The notes beneath the pieces were generated by a model that had not been told where the DNA came from, did not search any database, and saw nothing but the letters and a program-made list of their open reading frames with translations. Source: Pacificimonas aurantium (lineage in GTDB: Bacteria; Pseudomonadota; Alphaproteobacteria; Sphingomonadales; Sphingomonadaceae). From it: a stretch of 64,000 nt of DNA. A program made the position numbers and the translations under genes. Shown here piece by piece: positions 26,531-36,133 of this stretch; positions within the stretch are counted from its first letter, which is position 1; each line of letters starts with the position of its first letter. The stretch spans positions 124,001 to 188,000 of the forward strand of contig NZ_JAGSGB010000002.1 in the NCBI RefSeq assembly GCF_020092905.1, read 5' to 3'.

Positions 26531-28069
26531 ATGGACGATCAGGTGAAGATGCGCTGGACCGAGTTGGAAGCGGCGGTGGCGGACGCCGCACGCCACCCAT
26601 TGAAAGAGGTCTTCTCGCGCGAGCCGGACCGGCTGGCGCGTCTGACTCTGGAGGCCTGCGGATTAACCGTCGACCTGTCGAAGACGATCCTCGACGAGGG
26701 CGTCGTCGCCGCAGGACTGGCGCTGGCGGACGAGGTGGATTTCGGCGCCTGGCGCGCGAAATTGCTGTCCGGTGCGGTGGTCAATCCGACCGAGGGGCGC
26801 GCAGCCACTCATAGCGCAGAGCGGGGCGTCGGATCCGAAGCCGACGTCAAGGCGGCACGCGAAGCCCGCACGGCGATGAAGGCGCTGTACGAGCGGATTG
26901 CCGCCGGTGACTTCGGCGCGGTCGGGCGGGTTGTGCATGTCGGCATCGGCGGGTCTTTCCTGGGACCGGCGCTTGTCATCGATGCCCTGCCGGCGAGCGG
27001 GCCGGTGCCGGACGTCCGCATCGTCAGCAATATCGACGCAGTGTCGCTGGAGCGGGCCATTGAGGGGGCCGATCCGGCAAAGACGCTGATGATCGTCGTG
27101 TCGAAGAGTTTCACCACGCTCGAAACCAGAATGAACGCCGAAAGCGTGCGCGATGCCCTCGGCCTGCCCGCCGAGCGCGTGATCGCCGTAACGGCCAATC
27201 CGGACAAGGCTCACGAATTCGGCGTCGCCCCCGGCAATATTCTCGGTTTCGCGGAAACGGTCGGCGGCCGCTATTCGCTGTGGACCGGCGTCGGCCTCGC
27301 CGCAGCGCTTTCGGCCGGCTGGGACGCCTTTACCGACCTGCTCGAGGGCGCGGGCGAGATGGATCGTCACTTCGCCGAGGCGGAACTGGCGCAGAACCTC
27401 CCCTTCATGGCTGCGCTCGGCGACATCGCCTATGCCAGCATACTCGGTGCAGAAAGCCGGGCGGTCTTTGCCTATGACGAGCGGCTGCGCCTGCTGCCGG
27501 ATTTCCTGCAGCAGCTGGAGACCGAGTCGAACGGAAAGCAGGTCGACAGAAACGGCCACCGCCTGGCCAGGCCGAGCTCACCCGTGGTCTGGGGCGGAGT
27601 GGGAACCGATGCGCAGCACGCGGTCTTCCAGATGCTGCACCAGGGCACCCACCTTGTCCCGGTCGAATTCCTCGCCATTCGCGAACCCGGCCACAGCATG
27701 GACCGGGACCATCACCGACAGCTGATTGCCAATTGCATCGCGCAGGGCGCAGCCCTGCTTGCAGGCCGCAGCTTCGAAGAGGCGCAGCGGGAAACGCCCG
27801 ACGAGCAGATTGCCCGCGCGAAGGTCTTCGACGGCAACCGGCCATCAAGCACCGTCGTGCTGCCGCGGCTGGATGCCCGGACGCTGGGTGCACTGATCGC
27901 TTACTACGAGCACCGGACCTTCAGCTTCGGTGCCCTCCTGGAAATCAACAGTTTCGACCAGATGGGCGTCGAACTGGGCAAGAACATCGCCCGTGCCATA
28001 GCCTCGGGCGAAACGGCGTCGCTCGACCTTTCGAGCAAGGCGCTGATGGACCGGCTTACCAGCGGATAA
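26531..28069 (+). CDS. pgi: Glucose-6-phosphate isomerase
   Basis: 512 residues. Interconverts glucose 6-phosphate and fructose 6-phosphate. The SIS domain phosphate site is VSKSFTTLETRMNA, and both signatures are present: ETVGGRYSLWTGVGL and FGALLEINSFDQMGVELGK. The catalytic Glu is in LETESNGKQVDRNG and the His in MLHQGTHLVPVEF. Its 3' end overlaps the convergent nrsF gene by 14 bp. Confidence 0.96.
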   Translation: MDDQVKMRWTELEAAVADAARHPLKEVFSREPDRLARLTLEACGLTVDLSKTILDEGVVAAGLALADEVDFGAWRAKLLSGAVVNPTEGRAATHSAERGVGSEADVKAAREARTAMKALYERIAAGDFGAVGRVVHVGIGGSFLGPALVIDALPASGPVPDVRIVSNIDAVSLERAIEGADPAKTLMIVVSKSFTTLETRMNAESVRDALGLPAERVIAVTANPDKAHEFGVAPGNILGFAETVGGRYSLWTGVGLAAALSAGWDAFTDLLEGAGEMDRHFAEAELAQNLPFMAALGDIAYASILGAESRAVFAYDERLRLLPDFLQQLETESNGKQVDRNGHRLARPSSPVVWGGVGTDAQHAVFQMLHQGTHLVPVEFLAIREPGHSMDRDHHRQLIANCIAQGAALLAGRSFEEAQRETPDEQIARAKVFDGNRPSSTVVLPRLDARTLGALIAYYEHRTFSFGALLEINSFDQMGVELGKNIARAIASGETASLDLSSKALMDRLTSG

Positions 28070-28691
28070 GCGGCGGGATGACCAGCCGGCTGAGACCCGC
28101 AAGAGCGAATATGGCGGCGAAATACCAGGTGGCGACATAGGCCAGGCTGTCGAACGGGCAGTGGAGCGCGAACAGGAAGGCGCCCATGCTCGCCGAGGCG
28201 AGACCGGCGATCCACGCCGAGCGGGCCGGGTTCGTCGGTGCGCTGACACGAAGCCAGGCCAGTGAGGCGATCCAGAGCGGAAGGGTCGCAAGAGCGATCA
28301 GCGGCAGGCAGGCGCTAGCCCAGTCGAAGCGCGCCATGTCTTCCAGCGCGCTACCCGGACCCCGGACGAATGCGACGAGAAGCGGTGCAGTCAGCATTGC
28401 CAGCGCGAGGGGGATGAGAAGCCGGCTTCCGCGGCGAACCCGCGCGCCTGGCCTGCCGCTCAGCCACAAAAGCCAGATTGCCGGGCAAGCGAGCGTGCCC
28501 GTCAGGAGAAGCTTTGCCGCCAGCAATCCTCCGGTCAGGGCAGGGCGGAGGTCGGCGCGTATGCCGATCACCGCGACGATGACCAGAGAGATCAGGGCGG
28601 CAAGCCCGAAGAGGCGCACGAACCGGGCGCCCGTTGCCGGCCGCACCGGGTCAGCCTCGGCGACGAGCCGATCGATCAGGTCGTCTCTCAT
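28056..28691 (-). CDS. nrsF: NrsF-type anti-sigma factor (DUF1109)
   Basis: 211 residues. A short cytoplasmic N-terminus (MRDDLIDRLVAEADPVRP) is followed by about six membrane helices, the layout of DUF1109/NrsF. In Caulobacter NrsF is the integral-membrane anti-sigma factor that holds SigF until heavy-metal stress. A buried cysteine in HCPFDSL near the last helices and one in TGTLACPAIW could matter for sensing; conserved cysteines are important in the family as I recall. Its start overlaps the sigma-factor stop by 4 bp. Confidence 0.9.
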   Translation of the reverse strand: MRDDLIDRLVAEADPVRPATGARFVRLFGLAALISLVIVAVIGIRADLRPALTGGLLAAKLLLTGTLACPAIWLLWLSGRPGARVRRGSRLLIPLALAMLTAPLLVAFVRGPGSALEDMARFDWASACLPLIALATLPLWIASLAWLRVSAPTNPARSAWIAGLASASMGAFLFALHCPFDSLAYVATWYFAAIFALAGLSRLVIPPLIRW

Positions 28692-29248
28692 AGCTCTCCG
28701 GCCTTCCCCACGCCGCTATCCTCCGGTGCGTCATCGACATAACGGCTAAGGGCTTTCAGCCCGCGATGGACGTTCACCTTGATGAGCGACTGGCTCTGTC
28801 CAGTGGCAGCGCTCGCCTCCGCGACGCTCAGCCCCTCGAGTTTCACGAGGCGGATTGCCAGAGCCTGTCCTGGGGGCAAGTGGCGCAGCAGCAGGGTGAG
28901 GGCGTGCGCGGCAGCGGGCTCACCGGGCAGGCTGGTGTCGGCCAGTTCATCGGGAAGGGCGGTCGTGGAGAGCCGGGCCCGGGACCGCAGCCAGTCGATC
29001 CACTTGTAGCGCGCGATCGTGTTCATCCAGGGTAAGATCGGATAACGCGGGTCATAGCTTGCGCGCTTCTGATGAAGCGCGATCAGAACGTCCTGGATCA
29101 GGTCTTCCGCATCCATCGCGTCGGCCCGGCCGCGGAAATAGCGCCGCAAATGCGTATCGGCCGCCTGCAGGAAACGGCGGTAGGCCTCCCGGTCCCCGGC
29201 CCGGCCATCGACGAACCAGCGCTCCCAGTCCGAAAGACACCTAGCCAT
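28688..29248 (-). CDS. sigF: ECF sigma factor, SigF-like
   Basis: 186 residues from the ATG at 29248, chosen over an ATG ten codons upstream because GGAGGG lies eight bases before it and nothing precedes the other. Region 2 reads DAMDAEDLIQDVLIALHQKR and YPILPWMNTIARYKWIDWLR; region 4 is LPPGQALAIRLVKLEGLSVA and ASAATGQSQSLIKVNVHRGL. Pairing with a DUF1109 gene places it in the SigF group. A promoter of the type this sigma should read lies upstream (29324-29349), implying autoregulation. Confidence 0.92.
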   Translation of the reverse strand: MARCLSDWERWFVDGRAGDREAYRRFLQAADTHLRRYFRGRADAMDAEDLIQDVLIALHQKRASYDPRYPILPWMNTIARYKWIDWLRSRARLSTTALPDELADTSLPGEPAAAHALTLLLRHLPPGQALAIRLVKLEGLSVAEASAATGQSQSLIKVNVHRGLKALSRYVDDAPEDSGVGKAGEL

Positions 29249-29323
29249 TGCCGCATCCCTCCGGTCAGAGGATTGCATGCCGGGGGAGGCAGAAGGCAAG
29301 AACGCGTTTGTCACGCACCGGGG

Positions 29324-29349
29324 TTCGGCAAGCATCCTATGATGGTTAC
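29324..29349 (-). promoter_or_regulatory. Candidate SigF-type autoregulatory promoter
   Basis: On the minus strand GTAACC (29349-29344), exactly 16 bases, then CGAA (29327-29324). As I recall, Caulobacter SigF promoters read GTAACC-N16-CGAA. Transcription would start about 70 bases before the sigma-factor ATG. Confidence 0.65.
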
Positions 29350-29404
29350 AAGGGCGGGCAAAAAGACCGCCTGCCGCCTTCCGACAGTTCCGGACCCAAG
29401 TCGC

Positions 29405-30169
29405 ATGCGCTCTTCCGCTTCCCTGACCGCCTCGGCCTCGGTCTTCCTGTCCCTTGTCTCCTTTCGGGCGTTCGCCGCCGAGCCCGAGCAGCTTGAGCAA
29501 CTTGAGCCCGAAGGCGGGGCATGGCTGGCCGAATATAACGGAACCTTCGGTCCCGACGAGAGCAGCCACGGCGGCGAAGTTCTCTATGGTATCGACAACC
29601 GCATCGCAGTCGGAGCCGAAGCCGAGTTCGAAAGCGAGGGCGGCGCGCCTTCCTTCGACGAAGCGGAAGGCTTCATACTGCTTACGTTCGATCGCGCCGA
29701 AGGCGGCCGAGCCGGTTTCGGCCTGAAGCTCGGCGGCGGTGTGAACCGCGACGGACGCATCTCCGAAGTCGAAGCGCGGTTGATCACAGAGCAGCGCTCG
29801 GGCGGGATCTGGTCGCAGGGAAACCTGATACTGCGCCATGTCCGCGGCGCGGCGGAGCGCAGTCCCGAACCGAACGAAGAGCCGGAGGGGAAGGGCACGC
29901 TGATCGCCTTTGCCGCGTCCGTCCAGAAAGAGGTGGGCGACGAGCTGTGGCTGGGCCTTGAAGCGTCCGGGGAACCTGCCCATCTGTCGGGCTTCGATCC
30001 TGCCGACGGCGAGGGGTTCGATGCCAGCCTGTTCCTAGGCCCCAGCCTGACCGCCGAATTCGAAACCGGCGGCGATGGGGAAGTCGAGGTCGGTATCGCC
30101 ATGCTGTTCGGCCTGATCGGCGAGGATACGCCGGCCGCCCTGCGCATCTTCGTTCAGACGGAGTTCTGA
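29405..30169 (+). CDS. Secreted hypothetical protein, possible outer-membrane barrel
   Basis: 254 residues from the ATG at 29405, chosen because the signal peptide (SLTASASVFLSLVSFRAFAAE) begins there; in-frame ATGs at 29339 and 29342 are alternatives. The mature protein is acidic with alternating hydrophobic strands (GFGLKLGGGVNRDGRISEVE, GGIWSQGNLILRHV, LTAEFETGGDGEVEVGIAML) and ends in RIFVQTEF. The terminal aromatic Phe and the strand pattern suggest an outer-membrane beta-barrel. I do not recognise a family. It is divergent from the sigma-factor gene. Confidence 0.65.
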   Translation: MRSSASLTASASVFLSLVSFRAFAAEPEQLEQLEPEGGAWLAEYNGTFGPDESSHGGEVLYGIDNRIAVGAEAEFESEGGAPSFDEAEGFILLTFDRAEGGRAGFGLKLGGGVNRDGRISEVEARLITEQRSGGIWSQGNLILRHVRGAAERSPEPNEEPEGKGTLIAFAASVQKEVGDELWLGLEASGEPAHLSGFDPADGEGFDASLFLGPSLTAEFETGGDGEVEVGIAMLFGLIGEDTPAALRIFVQTEF

Positions 30170-30239
30170 ACGCAGTTGCTGCGCTGCACCCAGATGGGTA
30201 AGGCGCCTGACATTTCCCGCTTCGAAGGATCCGCCACCC

Positions 30240-32057
30240 ATGGCGCTACGCAACGTCGCGATCATCGCGCACGTCGATCACGGCAAGACGACGCTTGTCG
30301 ACGAACTATTCAAACAGTCCGGTACGTTCCGGGAGAACCAGCGCGTCGAAGAACGCGCGATGGACTCGAACGACCTGGAGAAGGAGCGGGGAATCACCAT
30401 CCTCGCCAAGTGCACCAGCGTCGAATGGAACGGCCTGAGGATCAACATCGTCGATACGCCGGGTCACGCCGACTTCGGCGCTGAGGTCGAGCGCATCCTT
30501 TCCATGGTGGACGGCGTCATTCTGCTCGTCGATGCCGCCGAGGGTCCGATGCCGCAGACGAAGTTCGTCACCGGCAAGGCGCTGTCGCTGGGCCTGAAGC
30601 CGATCGTGGTGGTCAACAAGATCGACCGCGGCGATGCCCGTCCCGACGAGGTTCTCGACGAAGTCTTCGAGCTGTTCATGGCGCTCGATGCGAGCGACGA
30701 ACAGCTGGACTTCCCGCACCTGTTTGCCAGTGGCCGCGGCGGCTTCGCCGGCGAGACGGCCGACGTGCGCGAAGGCACGCTGGAGCCGCTGTTCAAGCTA
30801 ATCCGGGACCATGTGCCGGCACCCGACCTCGATGCGTCGGGCGACTTCACCATGCTCGCGACGCTTCTCGACCGCGACAATTTCCTCGGCCGTATCCTTA
30901 CCGGACGCGTGGAGAGCGGCACGCTGGAAGTGGGCGCGCCCATCAAGGCGCTCGACGTGTCGGGCAAGCAGGTCGAAGTGGGGCGCGCGACGAAAATCTT
31001 CGGCTTTCAGGGCCTGGAGCGGGTCCCGACCGACAAGGCCGCGGCAGGCGACATCATCGCCATTGCCGGCCTGACAACCGCGACCGTTTCCAACACGATC
31101 TGCGATCCGGTCGTGACCGAGCCACTGGAAGCGCGGCCGATCGATCCGCCGACCCTCTCCATGACCTTTGCGGTGAACGACAGCCCCTTTGCAGGCCAGG
31201 ACGGCGACAAGGTGCAGAGCCGCGTCATTCGCGACCGGTTGGAAAAGGAAGCGGAAGGCAATGTCGCAATCCGCATCACCGAATCGAACGAAAAGGACGC
31301 GTTCGAAGTCGCGGGCCGCGGCGAACTCCAGCTCGGCGTCCTGATCGAGACGATGCGCCGCGAAGGCTTCGAACTGTCGATCAGCCGTCCGCGCGTGCTG
31401 TTCCGTGACGGGGAAAGCGGCCGCGAGGAGCCCTATGAGACGGTCGTGGTCGACGTCGACGACGAGTTTTCGGGCACGGTCGTCGAGAAGATGGCGCTCC
31501 GCAAGGCGGAAATGACCGACATGCGCCCGTCGGGCGGCGGCAAGACGCGACTGACCTTCTCAGCGCCTTCGCGCGGACTGATCGGCTATCATGGTGAATT
31601 CCTGTCCGACACGCGCGGCACCGGCATCATGAACCGCGTGTTCGAGAAATACGGTCCGCACAAGGGCCAGATCACCGGCCGCCAGAACGGCGTCCTCATT
31701 TCCATGGAGCAGGGCCAGGCCGTCCCCTACGCGCTGAACGCGCTGGAGGATCGCGGCATCCTGTTCGTGTCCCCCGGTGACCCGCTCTACCAAGGCATGG
31801 TCATCGGCGAGAATGCCAAGCCGCAGGATCTGGAAGTCAATCCGCTGAAGTCGAAGCAGCTGACCAACTTCCGCGCCTCGGGCAAGGATGAGGGCATCCG
31901 CCTGACGCCGCCGCGGCGCATGACGCTGGAGCAGGCGATCGCCTATATCCAGGATGACGAGCTGGTGGAGGTGACCCCCAAGGCGATCCGTATCCGCAAA
32001 CGGTATCTCGATCCGCACGAGCGCAAGAAGGCCGCGCGGAAGGGCGAGGGCGCCTGA
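30240..32057 (+). CDS. typA: Translational GTPase TypA/BipA
   Basis: 605 residues. Ribosome-associated EF-G-like GTPase needed at low temperature or under stress. G1 is [10 protein letters not shown]2 RGITILAK, G3 [10 protein letters not shown]4 NKIDR. The C-terminal unique domain with [19 protein letters not shown] and a basic tail (HERKKAARK) separates it from EF-G and LepA. Single gene, 70 bp after the secreted protein. Confidence 0.97.
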   Translation: MALRNVAIIAHVDHGKTTLVDELFKQSGTFRENQRVEERAMDSNDLEKERGITILAKCTSVEWNGLRINIVDTPGHADFGAEVERILSMVDGVILLVDAAEGPMPQTKFVTGKALSLGLKPIVVVNKIDRGDARPDEVLDEVFELFMALDASDEQLDFPHLFASGRGGFAGETADVREGTLEPLFKLIRDHVPAPDLDASGDFTMLATLLDRDNFLGRILTGRVESGTLEVGAPIKALDVSGKQVEVGRATKIFGFQGLERVPTDKAAAGDIIAIAGLTTATVSNTICDPVVTEPLEARPIDPPTLSMTFAVNDSPFAGQDGDKVQSRVIRDRLEKEAEGNVAIRITESNEKDAFEVAGRGELQLGVLIETMRREGFELSISRPRVLFRDGESGREEPYETVVVDVDDEFSGTVVEKMALRKAEMTDMRPSGGGKTRLTFSAPSRGLIGYHGEFLSDTRGTGIMNRVFEKYGPHKGQITGRQNGVLISMEQGQAVPYALNALEDRGILFVSPGDPLYQGMVIGENAKPQDLEVNPLKSKQLTNFRASGKDEGIRLTPPRRMTLEQAIAYIQDDELVEVTPKAIRIRKRYLDPHERKKAARKGEGA

Positions 32058-32119
32058 CGCACGGTTAGCGGCGCGCAGGACGTTTGCGCGCCGCAGCAAA
32101 ATCGCTACAGTGTTGCCGG

Positions 32120-34411
32120 ATGGCAACGCAGCCCCCTTCGGAGCGATCGGCAGAGGACCTGCAGGGTCCGTCGCAGACGGCGCTTGTCCGGCGCCGCCTG
32201 TCGCGACTGTCGGGGCGAGTGTCACACAGCCCAAAGCTGGAACTGGCCGCCGGGTTCCTCGCCTGCGTCTCTGCGGCGGTGGCGATCCTGTCGATCAGCG
32301 GCGGTGTCGACACGGGGCCCCTGGGGCCGCTGGGCCGTACGGTCCTGCTGGTCCTCATCATGCTGCCCTTCATGGCGCTCCTGATCCTGCTTGCCCGCCG
32401 TGTGGCGGTGCAATGGCTGGACCGCCAGGACGGGCTGATGGGCGCGCGCCTCCACGTGCGGCTCGTAGGGCTTTTCGCCGTGCTGGCCGCGGTGCCGACC
32501 CTGCTGACGGTGATCTTCGCATCGCTCCTGTTCCAAACCGGTACGCAGTTCTGGTTTTCCGACAATGCCCAGACGGTTTTGCGCAACGCGGAAACCGTGG
32601 CGCAGGCTTATATCGAGGAAAACCGGCAGCGGATCGTCGGCGATATCTTTTCAATGGGTGGAGATCTGTACGCCTATTCGCTGGACCTGGGACCGGAGAG
32701 CGAGGCCTTTCGCGAAGGGCTCGACTGGCAGCTGCTCGCCCGAAACCTGACCGAAGCCGTGATTTTCTCCCGGCAGGAGGAGGGTGTTCGCGTCATTGCA
32801 AGCTCGGCGGGCGAGGATGCGCTGGGCGAAACGGCCGTCGTCACCTACCGCCTGAACCGCGATGCACTGGAGCGCGCCGCGACCGGAGAGACCGCCGTCC
32901 TCACGGGCAGCGAAGACCGGGTCGAAGCCGTCGTACGGCTCGATCCGTCCTCGCCGCTGTTCCTCTACGCCAGCCGTACGGTCGATCCCGGCGCGCTGCA
33001 GGCGGCCGAGCGGGCCGCCTCGGCACGTTCGGAATATTCGGCGCTGCTCGGCCGCAGCCGCGACCTGCAATGGCGCTTCAACGCCATCCTGGGCGCGGTG
33101 GCGCTGCTCGTTATTACCCTCGCGATCCTGTCCGCGCTGTGGCTCGCCAATCGGCTTACCAAACCGATTGCCGACCTGGCGACTGCGGCGGGCCGGCTGG
33201 GTGCGGGCGATCTGGGTGCGCGCGTCGACCTCGACGGTGCGCGCGACGAACTCGCCCTGCTCGCACGCAGCTTCAACCGCATGGCGGGCCAGCTCGAGGT
33301 GCAGACCGCCGCGTTGGTCGAAGCGAACGAAGAAGCGGAAGCGCGGCGCGGCTTTATCGAGGCTGTGCTCGACGGCGTTTCGGCAGGCGTTCTTGCCGTC
33401 GACGGCAGCGGCCGCATTGATCTTGCATCCTCGGCCGCGGCGGAACTTCTTGCCGCCCCGCCCGAAGAACTGATCGGCCGGCGGCTCGGCGAGGCGGTGC
33501 CCGAGTTTGCCGGGCTCGTCGAGGAGGCGGGTCAACGGGGACGCGCGCAGGGCGAGCGGAGCTTCGAGCGCGGCGGCCACGACAAGACCTTCCTGGTCCG
33601 CGTCGGACTTGTGCCGGGGGGCGAGCGGCTGGTCATGACGTTCGACGACATTACCCAGCAGATTGCCGACCAGCGGCGTGCCGCCTGGGCCGATGTCGCG
33701 CGGCGCATCGCGCACGAAATCAAAAACCCGCTGACGCCCATCCAGCTTTCGGCCGAACGGATCGACCGAAGGTTCGGCAAGCTGCTGGAAGGCGCCGACA
33801 GAGACACGCTGGAGAGCCTGACGCAGACCATCGTCCGCCAGGTGGGCGACCTGAGGCGCATGGTGGACGAGTTCTCCTCCTTTGCACGTATGCCGAAGCC
33901 CACCTTCCGCGAGGAACCGATCCGCGACCTGGTCAAGCAATCGCTGTTCCTGCAGGAAATCGCGCAGCCCGAAATCTCCTTCTCACTCGATGTCGAAGAC
34001 GGCCTTCCACCTCTTATCTGCGACCGGCGGCAAATCTCTCAGGCGCTGACCAACCTTCTGAAGAACGCCGTCGAGGCGGTGACCGAGGCGGAAACGGTCA
34101 GTGAGCCGGCCATCGCTCTGGCGGTCGCGGCCGATGAATCCGGCCTTCTGATCACCATAACCGATAACGGTCCCGGCATGCCCCGCGATTTGAGAGACCG
34201 CATCACCGAACCCTATGTCACGACCCGGGCAGGCGGAACCGGCCTGGGGCTCGCCATCGTCAAGAAGATCGTCGAGGAGCATGCCGGGACGCTCGGCTTC
34301 GCAGACCTCGAGGGCGCCGGGACGCGGGTGTTCCTGAGCTTCCCGCCGGGACAACTTGCCGGCGACCCCCGTACCCGCAACCGCCAGCCCAATGAACGAG
34401 AGGAGGCCTGA
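32120..34411 (+). CDS. ntrY: Sensor histidine kinase NtrY
   Basis: 763 residues from the ATG at 32120. Membrane helices near residues 40-60, 75-95 and 115-140 and another near 325-345 enclose a periplasmic region. Then come a HAMP domain (RLTKPIADLATAAGRLGAGD), a PAS domain (IEAVLDGVSAGVLAVDGSG), the phosphoacceptor helix (RRIAHEIKNPLTPIQLSAER) and the ATP-binding domain (DNGPGMP, GTGLGLAIVKKIVEEH). NtrY works with NtrX in nitrogen, redox and envelope control in alphaproteobacteria. Its stop shares one base with the ntrX start. Confidence 0.96.
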   Translation: MATQPPSERSAEDLQGPSQTALVRRRLSRLSGRVSHSPKLELAAGFLACVSAAVAILSISGGVDTGPLGPLGRTVLLVLIMLPFMALLILLARRVAVQWLDRQDGLMGARLHVRLVGLFAVLAAVPTLLTVIFASLLFQTGTQFWFSDNAQTVLRNAETVAQAYIEENRQRIVGDIFSMGGDLYAYSLDLGPESEAFREGLDWQLLARNLTEAVIFSRQEEGVRVIASSAGEDALGETAVVTYRLNRDALERAATGETAVLTGSEDRVEAVVRLDPSSPLFLYASRTVDPGALQAAERAASARSEYSALLGRSRDLQWRFNAILGAVALLVITLAILSALWLANRLTKPIADLATAAGRLGAGDLGARVDLDGARDELALLARSFNRMAGQLEVQTAALVEANEEAEARRGFIEAVLDGVSAGVLAVDGSGRIDLASSAAAELLAAPPEELIGRRLGEAVPEFAGLVEEAGQRGRAQGERSFERGGHDKTFLVRVGLVPGGERLVMTFDDITQQIADQRRAAWADVARRIAHEIKNPLTPIQLSAERIDRRFGKLLEGADRDTLESLTQTIVRQVGDLRRMVDEFSSFARMPKPTFREEPIRDLVKQSLFLQEIAQPEISFSLDVEDGLPPLICDRRQISQALTNLLKNAVEAVTEAETVSEPAIALAVAADESGLLITITDNGPGMPRDLRDRITEPYVTTRAGGTGLGLAIVKKIVEEHAGTLGFADLEGAGTRVFLSFPPGQLAGDPRTRNRQPNEREEA

Positions 34412-35796
34412 TGGCACTGGATATTCTGGTCGTCGACGACGAGAAGGACATACGCGATCTGGTAGCCGGCGTCCTCGAAGATGACGGGTACAGGGTACGC
34501 ACGGCGGCCAATAGCGATGCCGCGCTGGAAGCACTGAGCGAGCGCAGGCCGTCGCTGCTGATCCTCGACGTCTGGCTGCAAGGATCCCGGCTCGACGGCA
34601 TCGAACTTCTGGAAGAGGTAAAGCAGCGCACCCCCGACCTGCCCGTCATCATCATTTCCGGGCATGGCAATATCGAGACCGCCGTGGCGGCCATCAAGCG
34701 CGGCGCGTTCGACTTCATCGAGAAGCCGTTCCAGACCGACGCACTTCTCAACACGATCGAGCGCGCCACCGAACTGGAGAGGCTGAGGCGGGAAAATGAG
34801 CAGCTTCGTGCGCGGACGGGCGATGTCGCCGACCTGATCGGTGCGAGCACGGCGATCACCAATGTCCGCGGCGTCCTAAAACGCGCGGCGCCCACAGGCA
34901 GCCGCATCCTGATCGACGGGCCGCCCGGAAGCGGAAAGGAACTCGCCGCGCGTCTGATCCATGGCTGGTCGGACCGGGCAGGGGGCGCGTTCATCACCGT
35001 GTCCTCCGCGCGCCTGCACCCCGAACGAGTCGAAGAGGCGCTGTTCGGCATCGAGCAGGGCGATGCGGCGACAAGGGTGGGCATGTTCGAACAAGCGCAT
35101 GGCGGCACCCTGTTCTTCGACGAGGTCGCCGATATGCCGCTGGAGGCTCAGTCGAAGATCCTGCGGGTGCTAACCGACCAGAGCTTTCGCAGGGTCGGCG
35201 GCAACATGCCGGTGCGCGTGGACGTCCGCGTCCTTGCCTCGACCTCGCGCGATCTGAAGCGCGAAATCGAGCAGGGCAGGTTCCGCGAAGACCTCTACTA
35301 CCGGCTCGCCGTCGTGCCCCTGTCGGTGCCGTCCCTCGACCAGAGGCGCGAAGATATCATTCCCCTGGCCGAGCACTTCCTGGGGCAGCTGGCGGCGGAA
35401 CGGGCCCTGCCGACGCCCACGCTGGCGAACGACGCCGTCGTTGCCCTGCAATCCTATGACTGGCCGGGAAATGTTCGGCAGCTGAGGAATGCGATGGAGC
35501 GTGCGGTCATTTTCTCCTCCAGCGAAGATACCGAGATCACGGCGGACGCTCTGCCGCCGGAAGTCACCGGCACCGATAGCGGCGACACCGGCGCGCCCAG
35601 TTCGGCCATCATGGGGGCACCCCTGCGCGAAGCCAGAGAGGCGTTCGAGCGCGAATATCTGAAAGTGCAGATCCGTAGATTTTCCGGCAATATCAGCCGC
35701 ACGGCCACCTTCATCGGCATGGAGCGCTCGGCCCTGCACCGCAAGCTGAAGGCCCTTCAGCTGACCGAAACCGCGCACGAGGAACGCAAGGATTGA
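34411..35796 (+). CDS. ntrX: Response regulator NtrX lacking the GAFTGA loop
   Basis: 461 residues. A receiver (VVDDEKDIR, phospho-Asp in LILDVWL, Lys in FIEKPF) is followed by an AAA+ domain (Walker A GPPGSGKE, Walker [13 protein letters not shown]) and a Fis-type HTH ([20 protein letters not shown]). The sigma-54-contacting GAFTGA loop is missing: [20 protein letters not shown] runs straight through. NtrX is therefore unlikely to activate sigma-54 polymerase and probably works as a DNA-binding regulator of sigma-70 promoters, as described for NtrX in other alphaproteobacteria. AGGAGG lies just before its start. Confidence 0.95.
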   Translation: MALDILVVDDEKDIRDLVAGVLEDDGYRVRTAANSDAALEALSERRPSLLILDVWLQGSRLDGIELLEEVKQRTPDLPVIIISGHGNIETAVAAIKRGAFDFIEKPFQTDALLNTIERATELERLRRENEQLRARTGDVADLIGASTAITNVRGVLKRAAPTGSRILIDGPPGSGKELAARLIHGWSDRAGGAFITVSSARLHPERVEEALFGIEQGDAATRVGMFEQAHGGTLFFDEVADMPLEAQSKILRVLTDQSFRRVGGNMPVRVDVRVLASTSRDLKREIEQGRFREDLYYRLAVVPLSVPSLDQRREDIIPLAEHFLGQLAAERALPTPTLANDAVVALQSYDWPGNVRQLRNAMERAVIFSSSEDTEITADALPPEVTGTDSGDTGAPSSAIMGAPLREAREAFEREYLKVQIRRFSGNISRTATFIGMERSALHRKLKALQLTETAHEERKD

Positions 35797-35884
35797 GCAT
35801 CCACGTGAGAGAATGCGCGACTTTTCCGCTTTCGCCGCGTTAATAGGATATCCCAAGCCCCCATCTGAGAAGGAGCGCACCGAC

Positions 35885-36133
35885 ATGGCCGACAAGCCGA
35901 ACAACCTTCAGGACACGTTTCTTAATGCTGTCCGAAAGGCGAAGGTTCCCGTTACCATGTTCCTGGTTAACGGAGTGAAGTTACAGGGAAATATTTCCTG
36001 GTTCGACAATTTTTGCGTGCTGCTGCGCCGGGACGGCCAGTCGCAGCTGGTCTATAAGCATGCCATCTCCACGGTCATGCCCGCAGGGCCCGTACAATTG
36101 TTCGATCCGGACGAGGAAGATGGGGACGACTGA
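35885..36133 (+). CDS. hfq: RNA chaperone Hfq
   Basis: 82 residues. Hexameric Sm-like ring protein that pairs small RNAs with mRNAs. The Sm1 motif lies in [20 protein letters not shown] and Sm2 in [12 protein letters not shown], with the distal acidic tail [10 protein letters not shown]. The ATG at 35885 follows AAGGAG with ten bases spacing. Between ntrX and hflX, the order conserved in alphaproteobacteria. Its stop codon is embedded in the proposed hflX start. Confidence 0.97.
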   Translation: MADKPNNLQDTFLNAVRKAKVPVTMFLVNGVKLQGNISWFDNFCVLLRRDGQSQLVYKHAISTVMPAGPVQLFDPDEEDGDD

